A stretch of DNA of 64,000 nucleotides from contig SCRD01000008.1 of assembly GCA_004298155.1 (NCBI GenBank), positions 124,001 through 188,000 on the forward strand, given 5' to 3'. Both the position numbers and the translations under genes were made by a program. Of this stretch, positions 26,983-36,271 are shown one piece after another. The number at the start of each line of letters is the position of its first letter. Positions within the stretch are counted from its first letter, which is position 1. The notes under the pieces are model-generated. The model made no database searches. It was given only the letters and a program-made list of their open reading frames with translations, and was not told the DNA's origin. Origin of the DNA: Acidobacteriota bacterium (lineage in GTDB: Bacteria; Acidobacteriota; Terriglobia; UBA7540).

Positions 26983-27855
26983 TTGTCAACTGTGGGTGAA
27001 CGGCGCCAAGATAAATTAAACTGGCTCCAAAGGTCCCTTCCTGAAGGGCTTGTGGCCGACGCTGCCTGGTTCGAAAAGCACGGTTACTCCAGAGGATTGC
27101 GTAACAAGTATGTTGCACATGGCTGGCTCGATCGGGTGGCGCGGGGCGTGTACCGTCGCCCGGCTCCAAGCCTCGAAACAGAGGGTGGCGGCCAGACGAG
27201 CGTCCGATGGCAGCCTGTCGTAATATCCCTTCAGACGCTTCTTGGTTGCCCGTGCACGGTGGGAGGCCGAACAGCGCTCGAATTGCAGGGGTTTGCTCAT
27301 TACCTGTCCTCCGGGCGCCATCGCGAGATCCACCTTTACGGCACCGGCAAACCACCGAACTGGTTGTTCAAGCTGAAACTGGAGAGCACCCTTGTGTTTC
27401 ACAACGCGGACAGGCTCTTCAAAACCGAAGCGATACACCTCGACCGCAGTAAAGGCGGAGGAGATGCTAAAAAGAAACTTCTCGAAAGCAGCTACATACG
27501 GCAGCCCTGGGGACAGTGGGGATGGCCGTTGACGATCTCATCCCCGGAGCGGGCCAGCCTCGAACTGCTGGATGAGGTTCCACAGCGCGAGACCTTTCAC
27601 CAGGCAGACGTTCTCATGGAGGGACTGCGCAACCTTAGCCCGAAGCGCCTTCAGGTGCTTCTTGTCGCCTGCCGCAGCGTCAAAGTGAAGCGTTTGTTCC
27701 TATGGTTCGCCGAACGGCACCAGCATCCCTGGCTGGAGAAATTGGACCGCAAAGGCATCGACCTCGGGCATGGGAAGCGCATGCTCACGCCCGGCGGCAA
27801 GCTGGATAAGACATTTAATATCACCGTTCCGGAGTCTCTCGATGCCGGTGGATGA
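26983..27855 (+). CDS. abiEi: AbiEi-type antitoxin/autorepressor (type IV TA)
   Basis: The 290-residue product has an N-terminal winged-helix region (WFEKHGYSRGLRNKYVAHGW, then LDRVARGVYRRP), followed by the AbiEi domain: CTVGGRTALELQGFAHYL, EIHLYGTGKPPNWL, then LTISSPERASLELLDEVP. AbiEi represses its operon and neutralises AbiEii without direct protein contact in the studied system. Start is TTG 26983; GTG 26992 is an alternative. The stop overlaps the toxin start by 14 bp, showing translational coupling. The pair is oriented against the surrounding sbcD and sbcC genes, which marks it as an insertion. Confidence 0.88.
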   Translation: MSTVGERRQDKLNWLQRSLPEGLVADAAWFEKHGYSRGLRNKYVAHGWLDRVARGVYRRPAPSLETEGGGQTSVRWQPVVISLQTLLGCPCTVGGRTALELQGFAHYLSSGRHREIHLYGTGKPPNWLFKLKLESTLVFHNADRLFKTEAIHLDRSKGGGDAKKKLLESSYIRQPWGQWGWPLTISSPERASLELLDEVPQRETFHQADVLMEGLRNLSPKRLQVLLVACRSVKVKRLFLWFAERHQHPWLEKLDRKGIDLGHGKRMLTPGGKLDKTFNITVPESLDAGG

Positions 27856-28768
27856 GGTCTATCGCAAGCAGGCGGCGCTGCTGGTGAGGATGGTGCCTTT
27901 CGTCGCCGCCGAAGCCACCTTCGCGCTCAAAGGCGGAACGGCCATTAACCTGTTCCTGCGCGACATGCCCCGGCTTTCTGTCGACATCGATCTGACATAC
28001 GTCCCAATCGCGGATCGCGCGTCCTCGCTCAAAGGAATCGATGCAGCGCTGCGACGGATCGCGAAAGAAATCCGGAGGCAGGTTCCGGGCGCACGAGTGA
28101 GCGCGAGTGCACCAAAGGGCGAGGAGGGCATAACCAAACTGATCGTCCACGTCCACGACGCCCAGATCAAGATCGAAGTTACACCGGTGTTGCGCGGCTG
28201 TATCTACAAACCCGCGATCAGGCCGGTTTCGGCGGGCGTGGAGGCAGAATTCGGGTATGCCGAAATGCAGGTCGTCAGCTTCGCCGACCTGTATGCCGGG
28301 AAGATCGTCGCCGCACTCGACCGCCAGCACCCCCGCGACCTGTTCGATGTGCGTGACCTGCTCTTGCACGAAGGCATAGACGACACCCTCCGTAAGGCCT
28401 TCGTCGTCTACCTTCTCGGCCACCATCGCCCCATGGCCGAGGTTCTTGCGCCAGCGCGCCTCGATATCACGGCGGAATACGAGCGCGGTTTCGAAGGGAT
28501 GATTAACAACCCGGTGACCCTTGATGAGCTTCTTCAGGCGCGTGAAGTCCTGATCCGTGAAATGGTAGGCAAAATGCCGGAGCAGCACCGGCGTTTCCTG
28601 ATATCGGTGAAGCGGGGCGAGCCTGACTGGGGCCTTTTGGACATACCCAGCGCCAGGAATTTGCCGGCGGTGCGCTGGAAGCTTGAGAACCTGGCCAAGC
28701 TGAGCGGCAAAAAACGGGAGCGACTGCTGGCGAGGCTAAGCGACACATTGGGGATGAATGAATCGTAG
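27842..28768 (+). CDS. abiEii: AbiEii-type nucleotidyltransferase toxin
   Basis: ATG 27842 lies inside the end of abiEi; a longer upstream frame is ignored because it would duplicate antitoxin sequence. The 308-residue product carries the DUF1814/AbiEii nucleotidyltransferase core: ATFALKGGTAINLFLRD, then RLSVDIDLTYV, giving GG and DxD metal-binding motifs, and later FADLYAGKIVAALDRQHPRD followed by FDVRDLL, the conserved C-terminal block. Known AbiEii relatives act as nucleotidyltransferases (MenT-type enzymes modify tRNA ends) and arrest growth on phage infection. Motifs are intact. Confidence 0.9.
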   Translation: MPVDEVYRKQAALLVRMVPFVAAEATFALKGGTAINLFLRDMPRLSVDIDLTYVPIADRASSLKGIDAALRRIAKEIRRQVPGARVSASAPKGEEGITKLIVHVHDAQIKIEVTPVLRGCIYKPAIRPVSAGVEAEFGYAEMQVVSFADLYAGKIVAALDRQHPRDLFDVRDLLLHEGIDDTLRKAFVVYLLGHHRPMAEVLAPARLDITAEYERGFEGMINNPVTLDELLQAREVLIREMVGKMPEQHRRFLISVKRGEPDWGLLDIPSARNLPAVRWKLENLAKLSGKKRERLLARLSDTLGMNES

Positions 28769-28800
28769 CCATGCGTAGCAAACCACCCCCAAGTTGACCT

Positions 28801-28810
28801 AACGGCGTAG
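28801..28810 (+). repeat. Direct repeat AACGGCGTAG, right of the AbiE cassette
   Basis: Partner of the copy at 26890-26899; the two enclose 1.9 kb containing the AbiE operon and its promoter region. Confidence 0.4.
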
Positions 28811-28916
28811 GGTTTACATAAGGTCTGTGGCTCTGGGAAGCGCGGTCTGAAAATTGACGAGAAGAGAATTGGGGAGTTTAGAAGGCTCCTCGGGGAGAGC
28901 ATGGGAAGTGGGAAAA

Positions 28917-30077
28917 TCATTGTCTGTCTGTATTTCCCATGACTCTTGCCTCAAGCTCAGCCAGTTTGGTTAGTAGCCGCGCCTGCCGGTCGGGCTTCGG
29001 TAAACCTTTCATCGTCCAATAAGCGCGGAGCTTGTCTTCGGCCGAGCGAGCAGCGGCAATTGGCGCCGGTGCTGCGGACGCAAGGGCTTCGTGCTCAATT
29101 TTCAGCTTCAGTTCCGCAGGCGCTGCGGCCAGCAACTTTCCCCTCATGACCTCCTGCTGCTCGCGTCCCAGCAGGTGATCGGGACCGGCGGGAATTCGCA
29201 CGATCACTTTCACCCGGGAATCCCTCAACGTCGAAAGGTCCAAATCTCCGGGTAGCCGAAGCTCCCCGTTTTCATAAACGGCATGAAGTTCGGTCATGGT
29301 CCGCGTGGGCGATTTGCGAAACTCAACCTGCAAGTCCCTGTGATCCGGCAGCAGCTCGGAGCTGGTCAGGGTCACCAGGTTGTAGCCTTTGTCTTCAATC
29401 TCGCTATAATCGCAGCGGGAGAGCGAGCCCGCGTACCAAACGCGCGAACCGAGCTGCTGCCGCAAGTGGATGTGGCTCAGGCCAGTGTACTGGCTCCGCA
29501 GATTCAAAAGAGGTTCCAACGGATATTCCGCGCACCGTCCAACGAGTGGCTGGCCGCTGGAAACCTTCGCGCCCGTCACACCGAAGTGGCCGAAACACAG
29601 CCGGTAGGAATCCGGCCGCTGCTCGAACCGCTCGTTGAACTTTTGTAATTGCTCGGCAAACGCGTGCGCGAGCCCTCCCTCCTCAGCCGTCCCTGCGAAT
29701 TCCGCTTTGCGCGGATACGGAAACACCGCGATAGCGGCGCGGTCTAACTCAATGAACTCCGGCTCGGTGCAAAGAAAGACCGGATGTCTCCCCTTGACCT
29801 TGAAGAGTGGCCACAAGTCGTCCTCGAGCTCTTTCCCATGATTCCCCGCAATCAAAAGGACCGGCGCATTGTCTGCCATGCGAATGATGGCGTCCACCCA
29901 GAACTTTCGCTCTCCAATGGTCTGCTTGTGGGTCGTGAGATCACCATTCAGCACGAAAAGGTTGGTGCCCTGCTGGATCCCATCCTCGATGAACCACTCG
30001 ATGCAATGGGCAGTGTCATCGAAATATCGGTCCTCCTCGAGGTGAAAGTCCCCACTATGTGAGAATTTGAAAGACAT
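28917..30077 (-). CDS. SbcD/Mre11-like nuclease subunit
   Basis: A 386-residue calcineurin-fold phosphoesterase with all metal-binding motifs: FSHSGDFHL, FVLNGDLTTH, LLIAGNHGKE, CFGHFGVTG and GLSHIHLRQQLG. With SbcC it would form the nuclease complex that opens hairpins and protein-blocked DNA ends. ATG 30077 has GGAGGAG seven bases upstream, and the Tn7-like transposon ends only 23 bp further out, so its ribosome site survives but the original promoter has been separated. The C-terminal 100 residues (capping domain) include MKGLPKPDRQARLLTKLAEL, of unknown role. Confidence 0.9.
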   Translation of the reverse strand: MSFKFSHSGDFHLEEDRYFDDTAHCIEWFIEDGIQQGTNLFVLNGDLTTHKQTIGERKFWVDAIIRMADNAPVLLIAGNHGKELEDDLWPLFKVKGRHPVFLCTEPEFIELDRAAIAVFPYPRKAEFAGTAEEGGLAHAFAEQLQKFNERFEQRPDSYRLCFGHFGVTGAKVSSGQPLVGRCAEYPLEPLLNLRSQYTGLSHIHLRQQLGSRVWYAGSLSRCDYSEIEDKGYNLVTLTSSELLPDHRDLQVEFRKSPTRTMTELHAVYENGELRLPGDLDLSTLRDSRVKVIVRIPAGPDHLLGREQQEVMRGKLLAAAPAELKLKIEHEALASAAPAPIAAARSAEDKLRAYWTMKGLPKPDRQARLLTKLAELEARVMGNTDRQ

Positions 30078-30100
30078 TGCGCACTCCTCCAGTTCAATCG

Positions 30101-30147
30101 TGTAAATGGAACCATAAATTGTCCGCCACGGCCACTTTATGGTTCCA
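30101..30147. repeat. Left end of the transposon with two TnsB-type boxes
   Basis: The terminal box TGGAACCATAAA is at 30107-30118 and an inverted copy TTTATGGTTCCA at 30136-30147. The 12 bases are exact reverse complements of one another. Confidence 0.85.
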
Positions 30148-30306
30148 AACCGGCCGTTGCAGAAAGAATATTAAAAGGGTTCTCGAACGGTGAACCCTCG
30201 TCAGCCGATCAGCGTCACTCGTGCATGTCAGGTCACTGACTCCAGAGGGTCGTGGCGAGTCATTAAATCAATCACGTATAGCCGGGAAGGGAGAATTGAG
30301 GAGAGA

Positions 30307-32034
30307 TCACGCGTTCTTACCCTGGTTTTGTTTCCTTGCAACGAATCTGTGGTAGGACTCCGGGAACCTTCTCTGAAGTGTGGCTATTGAAAGCCCCAAT
30401 CTACGGGCTACCGTACACGCCGACGGCAGCGGTCGCTCAGAAAGCATGGGTTGCAACCTCAACATCAACTGATGGCTGTTCTGCCGCCTGCAGGCTTGAC
30501 GATGCGCGATGAGGGCTGCCTCCAGCTTAGGGAAATAATGGTGAATTACTTTCTTGTCGCGGTAGCCCAAGCGGTGCGCAACCTCGCGTAAAGGAGGAGG
30601 AGGGTTTTCTTCCAGGGTTTTGATAATAATCCGCCTCATTGTTTTAAGCCGGCTCTTTTTTCTGGAGGCGATTTTTGCGTTAATGGCCCGGCATAGCTCG
30701 GGAAATTCAATTAGTATCGGTGCGGATTGAGCGTATCCGAGCCGGACTGCAATCTCGGGAACAGACTCGGGTGTCCGCCGGGCGAGCGATGCGCGAAGGG
30801 CTGCCTCGATTTTGCTGGCCTTGCAGATTCGAGGGCGTGGCCCCTTGTGGAAAGGTCCCGGGACAAAAGAATCCTGGTAATTTTTTGTGATTTGCTTGCA
30901 GGTCTCGGGCGCGACCCTGCGCAACCCCTCGGTTCCTTTGTAACCCAAACGGCGGGCAATCTGCGCGAGGGTGGGAGCGGGTCGCTCCCGAAGGGCTGGC
31001 GTGAGCGCCCGAAGAGTATCCTCCCTTCGCCAGTACCGTCCCACAGACCTATCAGGGTGGATACGGCTTGCGAATGAACTCCAGTTGGTCATCGCTCGGG
31101 AGGGATCCAGCAGGAATGCAGCCATCGGGACTTCGAGCCGGACACAGACCTCGAGAAATCGACTGATGCGCGGAATTGTAGCTCCGCTTATCCAATTCCC
31201 AACCGCACTGGGTGGGCAACTCACGAAGTGTGCAAATGCCGCCCGGTTCCCCTGAAAAAGCTCATGGACACATTTGCGCAGGTGGTACAGAAAGTTCTGT
31301 CGCAAAGGACCGCCATTGAGTTGGGGCGCACAGGCCAGCAGGTCTCCCAGGTATTCAGTCCGCCGAGTTTCAAGAATTTTTGTGGGATTGAGGGATATAC
31401 ATTCAGTAAACGACTCACCTTCAATTGCACCCAGCCAACGATAGCACCGTGAACAGCGCCCCGGACGAGAGGCCGAAGTCAAAGGTTTCATTGCCCGGCT
31501 GCAATGCGGACATCTTTCCGTCAGATAAACGTGATGCTTCGGGCAGACCTTCGCGAGCCTGAGACTCCATAACAAGGGTTCATAAATCGTTCTGCCGGCG
31601 ATTCGCCACTCTTCAAGGCAGGTTCGGCACCATGCCCTGACCCTCCGAAAGAGACTAAGGCTGCAGAAGAACTCGTGCAAGGACAGAAGCGTCAGATGTG
31701 AAAGGTCGCTTCGTAAGGTTGCAGCTTCCAGCGCTTCGACCCAACGTGAAGCGCCCTCCTCCAATCCGTTGATGGAATAGGACATCAACGAAACTGCGGA
31801 GGGCCGACTTGCGCGGCGATCTCTCCATGGCCCCTGGGAACGAGCGGGCGGCCTAAGACGCGCCAACTCGTGATTGACTAGCGCTCCAACCGGAACGGCA
31901 TGCGCATCCGCCAACCGGAGAATATAGCTGGTGAGTCCCTCGACGAGCGGTGTCCCTTTGGCGGCCGGCTCCAATGGATATAGGCGGCTCCGGGAAGGGA
32001 TCTCGGGGATCTTCAGGTTCCAGAATTCATACAT
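30307..32034 (-). CDS. tniQ: TniQ/TnsD-like target-selection protein with tandem HTH repeats
   Basis: ATG 32034 overlaps the tnsC stop (ATGTATGA) and gives a typical TniQ start: SRLYPLEPAAKGTPLVEGLT, then SYILRLADAH. Zinc ligands follow at C136, C139, C164, H167, C175, C178, C194 and C197, the TniQ zinc-finger layout. From about residue 270 an XRE-like helix-turn-helix (CPPSAVGNWISG) is followed by four copies of a ~55-residue module marked by ARRLGYKGTEGLRRVAPE, VRLGYAQSAPILIEFPE, HRLGYRDKKVIHHYFP and ARRLGLSIATLQRRFPE. At 575 residues it is TnsD-sized. Such tails recognise a fixed DNA site, so this element probably chooses its target by sequence. Confidence 0.88.
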   Translation of the reverse strand: MYEFWNLKIPEIPSRSRLYPLEPAAKGTPLVEGLTSYILRLADAHAVPVGALVNHELARLRPPARSQGPWRDRRASRPSAVSLMSYSINGLEEGASRWVEALEAATLRSDLSHLTLLSLHEFFCSLSLFRRVRAWCRTCLEEWRIAGRTIYEPLLWSLRLAKVCPKHHVYLTERCPHCSRAMKPLTSASRPGRCSRCYRWLGAIEGESFTECISLNPTKILETRRTEYLGDLLACAPQLNGGPLRQNFLYHLRKCVHELFQGNRAAFAHFVSCPPSAVGNWISGATIPRISRFLEVCVRLEVPMAAFLLDPSRAMTNWSSFASRIHPDRSVGRYWRREDTLRALTPALRERPAPTLAQIARRLGYKGTEGLRRVAPETCKQITKNYQDSFVPGPFHKGPRPRICKASKIEAALRASLARRTPESVPEIAVRLGYAQSAPILIEFPELCRAINAKIASRKKSRLKTMRRIIIKTLEENPPPPLREVAHRLGYRDKKVIHHYFPKLEAALIAHRQACRRQNSHQLMLRLQPMLSERPLPSACTVARRLGLSIATLQRRFPESYHRFVARKQNQGKNA

Positions 32035-33277
32035 GCAAACCGCCGCCCATGACGACCTGTGTGGTTCCAATTCTGTCGCGCATCGGCAGACGTTGGCTTG
32101 GCCGTCTTCTTGACCTTCGCGGCTTCTGGCCATTCGAGATTGCCCCCACAGGTTCGCGGGCGACTGACTCTGAGCCGTTTGCGTCGTCGCTCAGGCCCAA
32201 GCGAAGGCGTAAACGCAACCGAACATCCCTCGTTTCTTGTAAGCGAATCTCACCCTCTAACGTCTCGGAGAGCATCCTGTCACATTGCGAGACGGATAAG
32301 GCATAAGGCTCCAGATCCTTACGGCCAAAGGTCGTCCTGCCAGACCGCAGGACAGCCGGAAGCGCCCGCATGAGCCAATCTTTCAGGACGCCCACGCAAC
32401 CGAGGGTTCGTTCGTAGATATACTCCCAATCCTTGAGCAGGTCGGGTGGCTCCGGAAACGGAAGCTGGCGCTCAAAGGATCGCAACACGCTGGCAAAAAT
32501 TCTGCGATCCCCGGCCTCCTCTGCTCGATACCGCTGGAAATGGATGTCGATGCTGCGGCGGCTTAGTTGTCCATTCAGATTTCGAAAGGAAAGGAGGTCA
32601 TACGTTCCGAACAATACATGGATCGTCCGGGTGCGGTCGGCGATGGATTTGATCACGTCGAGCTGGTCTAAAAGTCTACGACCCGATCTTACCTTAGCGA
32701 AGTGTTGCGCCTCATCAATCAATACAGCTACAGGGTGGCGAAAATGAAGGGCCTGCTCAACAGCGTAGCGATACTCAGCTCCGGCCCAGATCTTTCTCAG
32801 TTGACCGGGGAAGCTCAGAGGGTGATCTTCCCCGCCTAACGGCAGGCGCTTATAATTTACCAGAGGCTCCTCGATCTGGCACAGCATCCTTCGGAAATGA
32901 TCGCGCCAATTGAAGTTGCCGGATTCTGGAGACACGGCGCTCATCTTCACCACGGGAATGGTCGCGCGATCGGTTGCCAGCTCTCCAGCCAACTCCTGGG
33001 TAAGGATCTGTTCGATCCTGGCGCACAAAGTGGTCTTACCGACGCCGGTGGGTCCAAATACCAGGACGAGGGTGTTGGGAGCTGAATCGTGGATCGCAGC
33101 CAGGACCTTCTCTTTCAATTCGGATAGGCGCGGGTGAGCCAAGGTGAAGTCCCGGAAGCGCCTCAGCTTTTCGGTCCACGGCTCGGTCAGGGTGTGACGC
33201 GATAATGGTTCGAGATAAGTTGACAGCGTCAGAACTCTCCGTAGATTTCGATACTCTCCACAATAGCGTTCTTCCAT
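32027..33277 (-). CDS. tnsC: TnsC/TniB-like AAA+ transposition regulator
   Basis: A 416-residue AAA+ ATPase with Walker A FGPTGVGKTT (residues 74-83), Walker B AVLIDEAQHF and a sensor region IHVLFGTYDLL. The motif context (PNTLVLVFGPTGVGKTTLC, LLDQLDVIKSIADRTRTIHV) is that of the transposition adaptor that polymerises on target DNA and links TniQ to the transposase. The start overlaps the end of the transposase gene by 49 bp and its stop overlaps tniQ, so the three are translationally coupled. The C-terminus carries an Arg-rich tail (RRSRRRPSQRLPMRD), perhaps for DNA or TniQ contact. Confidence 0.9.
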   Translation of the reverse strand: MEERYCGEYRNLRRVLTLSTYLEPLSRHTLTEPWTEKLRRFRDFTLAHPRLSELKEKVLAAIHDSAPNTLVLVFGPTGVGKTTLCARIEQILTQELAGELATDRATIPVVKMSAVSPESGNFNWRDHFRRMLCQIEEPLVNYKRLPLGGEDHPLSFPGQLRKIWAGAEYRYAVEQALHFRHPVAVLIDEAQHFAKVRSGRRLLDQLDVIKSIADRTRTIHVLFGTYDLLSFRNLNGQLSRRSIDIHFQRYRAEEAGDRRIFASVLRSFERQLPFPEPPDLLKDWEYIYERTLGCVGVLKDWLMRALPAVLRSGRTTFGRKDLEPYALSVSQCDRMLSETLEGEIRLQETRDVRLRLRLRLGLSDDANGSESVAREPVGAISNGQKPRRSRRRPSQRLPMRDRIGTTQVVMGGGLHV

Positions 33278-35901
33278 GGGTCGCGGCGCAACTCGGCCGG
33301 GGAATGATCCGGAGTTCTTGAGGTCGCTGGGACGATGCCGTTCGTGCGCATCGTTTTTGTCTCTTTGCCCTCGCGATCGCGCAGACGCTGGGTCAGTAAG
33401 GCTTCCTGCGCCTCAACCGATTGCAGGAACTCAGCCAGCCCCCGAGCATTGATGCTGAATTGCCGGGTGTAATTCTGGCGGCTTTTCAACAGCTCCCTCG
33501 AAGCCAGCTTCAACTCTTTCTCAGAGCGCCCACGAAAAATTGTATACAACTCTGAATGGCATTCGACCCACTGACCGTCAACGAAGGCGTACGCCGTGCC
33601 GGCATCAAACGGTTCATACCGGACAGCCACCGGCTTGCGTTCGACTTCAGGGTTCCGAAAGGCTTCGGACCAATAATATAGATAGTTGATCATTACTCCC
33701 CGGCCCGGCTGCACCCGCACCGTGCTCCTCTTCGGCGCGGGTAGAGTGAGCACCAGAAACTCACGATTGTACGGAATTATTTGTTGCAACCTGTGACCCG
33801 TCAGGGCGAAGCCTCTCTCGAAAGCTTCTCGCGGGCTTTGACCCAGCGAAGGATGCAGTGTGGTGTCATAGATCTCGTAGGCGAATTCGGCCAAACGCTC
33901 GCATAGGTCTGGCAGGTTCCATACGGCAAGATTTTTGGGATTCACCGCCGTGGTAACTTGCCGGGTACATTGCATGATCTGCGTGTTGCCGCGCAGGTTA
34001 TGAATGAAACGTGAATTCGCTACGCCGAAAATCCGCTCGCAAACCGAGCCGAAGCGCGGCGCGGCTGCAGGCCGGACTTTCTTCGTGCACTCATACCTTG
34101 CCAACAGAGTTTCAAAGTACGTACTCCTGAAATCCGCGCCGTTGTCCACGACGATGATTTGAGGCAGACGCGCATGCCGGCGCACACACTCGCGCATGAC
34201 CATCATGCAGGAGCGATAACTGGGCGCGTCAAAAGTCACGTAAACCGCCAGGATGCGACGCGAAAAAGCGTCGCTAAATAAAGTCATCCATGGGCGTCCA
34301 AGGTTGACGCCTGCATCGGAGGAGACCAACTCAACGTCCAACTGAGTGTGGTCAATATGGGCGATTTCAAACGGGCGGTCGCCGTGGCGGGGAGTTGTCT
34401 GTTCCAAGTACCAGTAAAACGCCTCACGGGCATATGCGGCCCTGCGGCCTTGCCGCTTGAGAATTCGATCATGGGGCGGGCGATGGGCAACCGCTAAACG
34501 GAAAGTCCGATAGCTCGGAGCCACCAGGCCTTCGCGTTCGCAGGCGAGTTTCAAAGCAATCCAAGAGGCAAGCTTCGATTTCTGCTTCGATGTTTCGTAA
34601 TCCTCCGCGATGAATCGCTGCATGAGCGTTTGGGTTGGCACAGGCAGCTTGGCCGCTCGGTTGCCGCGTCGCTGGGTGTGGGGTAGGAGCTCAACAAAAG
34701 CGTTGCCGTAGCCCTCCTGTGCTTGCCGAGACGCGGCCTTCCATCGGCGGAGCGTTCTGGAAGAGACCGCTTTATGCGAAGAACCACTCGCGTTCCCCTT
34801 TACCAGCTCCGCGCGTCGGTTGGCTGTTCGCAATGCGTTGACGCTCGCTCCCGACAAGATTTTGAGCGTCGGATTATTCTCGCCGTCGAGGGCAGCGGGC
34901 TGTGACCAGTTGACGCGGCCCTCTTTGACCAGTGTCTCCAGCACGCCTATGGGAACTTCAGCCAAGGTCCGATCGTCGCGGAGTAGACTGACCGTCGTCT
35001 CCCCGATGTTGATCACATTCCAAGTGGCGCCGTCCCAGATCAGCACGCAGCCCACGCTTAGAGGGCAGGATGTCACCGTGTGCGAGGGGGAGAATGGGGA
35101 GAGCCTTTGTACGGCTCCTTGCTGGGGCGACTGGCTGGCGAAAATGGCGACCTTGCACGGCTCAGCAAGCGGCGCCGCATAGAGATCGACGTAAACCTTA
35201 TCCTCAGCGATCAGCGCGTAGATCTCATCGCGCGTGATGGAACCCTGAGTGGCGGTGAACAGGTTTTCCAGCGATAAGCCCGGCGCCGCTCTGGCCAGCG
35301 CCAGTACCCTTTGAAGGGCGTCATCCGAGACAAGCGAGGACTCGCTTCGGAAGTAATCGTCCAGGAATTGAAGATTGCGTTGGAAGGTCCAGTTGATCTC
35401 CAGAGAAGACCGCACGCGGTAATACAACCCCAACTCCTTCGCGTGCCTTTCGCCGGGCAGACAGATCCAGCCTCCCTCCGCATCGCGCCGGTAACGGTTC
35501 GGATTCCTCTCGGCAAGCCGGACTAGCTCCTCCTCGGTCTTCCATTCCTCCCAGCCCGCCGCCTCCCTGCGAAGAACAAAGAAGTCCGGCGTGTGCATCA
35601 CGCCCAAGCGACGGCCTCCGGTGCTCAGATAATCCAGCTTGATGGCGGGCGGTTGGTCATAAAACTCCCACACGAAATCGTCGTGCTCCATCTCGTAAAT
35701 GGCCGCGAGTTCGACGCGATGGCTCTCAAACTGGATGGTAACTCCCATCTTCCGGCTGGGGTAATGGCCACTCACGTTCCGGCGACCACCATCAACTCGG
35801 CGTGCCGGCCCAGTAGAGCGAATTCGATCAACTACAGATCTGGCCTGAAGCGTAAGATTCAGCCGCGTGTACCATGTTAAAAGCTCGTCCGGGTCGAGCA
35901 T
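33229..35901 (-). CDS. tnsAB: TnsA-TnsB fusion transposase
   Basis: An 890-residue protein that joins two Tn7 activities. Residues ~45-180 are a TnsA endonuclease: E59 in IQFESHRVEL, D106 in MHTPDFFVLR, and E119-x-K121 in GWEEWK, matching the E/D/QxK centre of TnsA that cuts the 5' strands. Residues ~370-780 are TnsB: helix-turn-helix regions, then the DDE core with D517 (AHIDHTQLD), D586 (IVVDNGADF) and E622 (RFGSVCERIF), the last two 36 apart. This lets one protein cut both strands, giving cut-and-paste movement instead of the replicative route of TniA-only elements. ATG 35901 has GGAGGAG upstream. No frameshift. Confidence 0.9.
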   Translation of the reverse strand: MLDPDELLTWYTRLNLTLQARSVVDRIRSTGPARRVDGGRRNVSGHYPSRKMGVTIQFESHRVELAAIYEMEHDDFVWEFYDQPPAIKLDYLSTGGRRLGVMHTPDFFVLRREAAGWEEWKTEEELVRLAERNPNRYRRDAEGGWICLPGERHAKELGLYYRVRSSLEINWTFQRNLQFLDDYFRSESSLVSDDALQRVLALARAAPGLSLENLFTATQGSITRDEIYALIAEDKVYVDLYAAPLAEPCKVAIFASQSPQQGAVQRLSPFSPSHTVTSCPLSVGCVLIWDGATWNVINIGETTVSLLRDDRTLAEVPIGVLETLVKEGRVNWSQPAALDGENNPTLKILSGASVNALRTANRRAELVKGNASGSSHKAVSSRTLRRWKAASRQAQEGYGNAFVELLPHTQRRGNRAAKLPVPTQTLMQRFIAEDYETSKQKSKLASWIALKLACEREGLVAPSYRTFRLAVAHRPPHDRILKRQGRRAAYAREAFYWYLEQTTPRHGDRPFEIAHIDHTQLDVELVSSDAGVNLGRPWMTLFSDAFSRRILAVYVTFDAPSYRSCMMVMRECVRRHARLPQIIVVDNGADFRSTYFETLLARYECTKKVRPAAAPRFGSVCERIFGVANSRFIHNLRGNTQIMQCTRQVTTAVNPKNLAVWNLPDLCERLAEFAYEIYDTTLHPSLGQSPREAFERGFALTGHRLQQIIPYNREFLVLTLPAPKRSTVRVQPGRGVMINYLYYWSEAFRNPEVERKPVAVRYEPFDAGTAYAFVDGQWVECHSELYTIFRGRSEKELKLASRELLKSRQNYTRQFSINARGLAEFLQSVEAQEALLTQRLRDREGKETKTMRTNGIVPATSRTPDHSPAELRRDPWKNAIVESIEIYGEF

Positions 35902-35944
35902 CGAGCGCGCCCTCTCCTCCCGCCGCAGCCAGCGCCGGCAACCC

Positions 35945-36271
35945 TTAGCCCTTGGGTTGCGGCTGCTCCTTGAGCGACTTCATATATCGAATTCCAGCCT
36001 CGTTGATCAACTCATGCAGGCGGCGGCCGTTTCGAATGGCCTTACGCACCTCAGGTACCAGTTTTTTAGGGACATACATGGAGAACCGCCGGCTTCCACG
36101 CCGGCCGTAGAGGGCATAGTTCGTGTGCAGTTTACCGACCGCGCAAGCCGGGCACTTCGGCCGAATGCAGCGTCCCTTCCTCAACGAGAGTGACCCGATG
36201 GCCACCGGCCACATCTGCCGGATAGCTTCGGTAAACCATGATCGGACATCATCGGGTGTCTCGCGCCTCAT
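35945..36271 (-). CDS. DUF6788-like small protein
   Basis: A 108-residue basic protein: LRKGRCIRPKCPACAVGKLH, then RFSMYVPKKLVPEVRKAIRN and GRRLHELINEAGIRYM. The pattern GRCxxPxCxxCxxGxxH followed by YVPKxLxPEV is that of DUF6788, a family often seen next to transposase genes. Two CxxC-like pairs suggest zinc binding. It is first in the transposon's minus-strand operon, 43 bp ahead of tnsAB, and its ATG abuts a palindrome, so it may be the element's own regulator. That role is a guess. Confidence 0.65.
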   Translation of the reverse strand: MRRETPDDVRSWFTEAIRQMWPVAIGSLSLRKGRCIRPKCPACAVGKLHTNYALYGRRGSRRFSMYVPKKLVPEVRKAIRNGRRLHELINEAGIRYMKSLKEQPQPKG

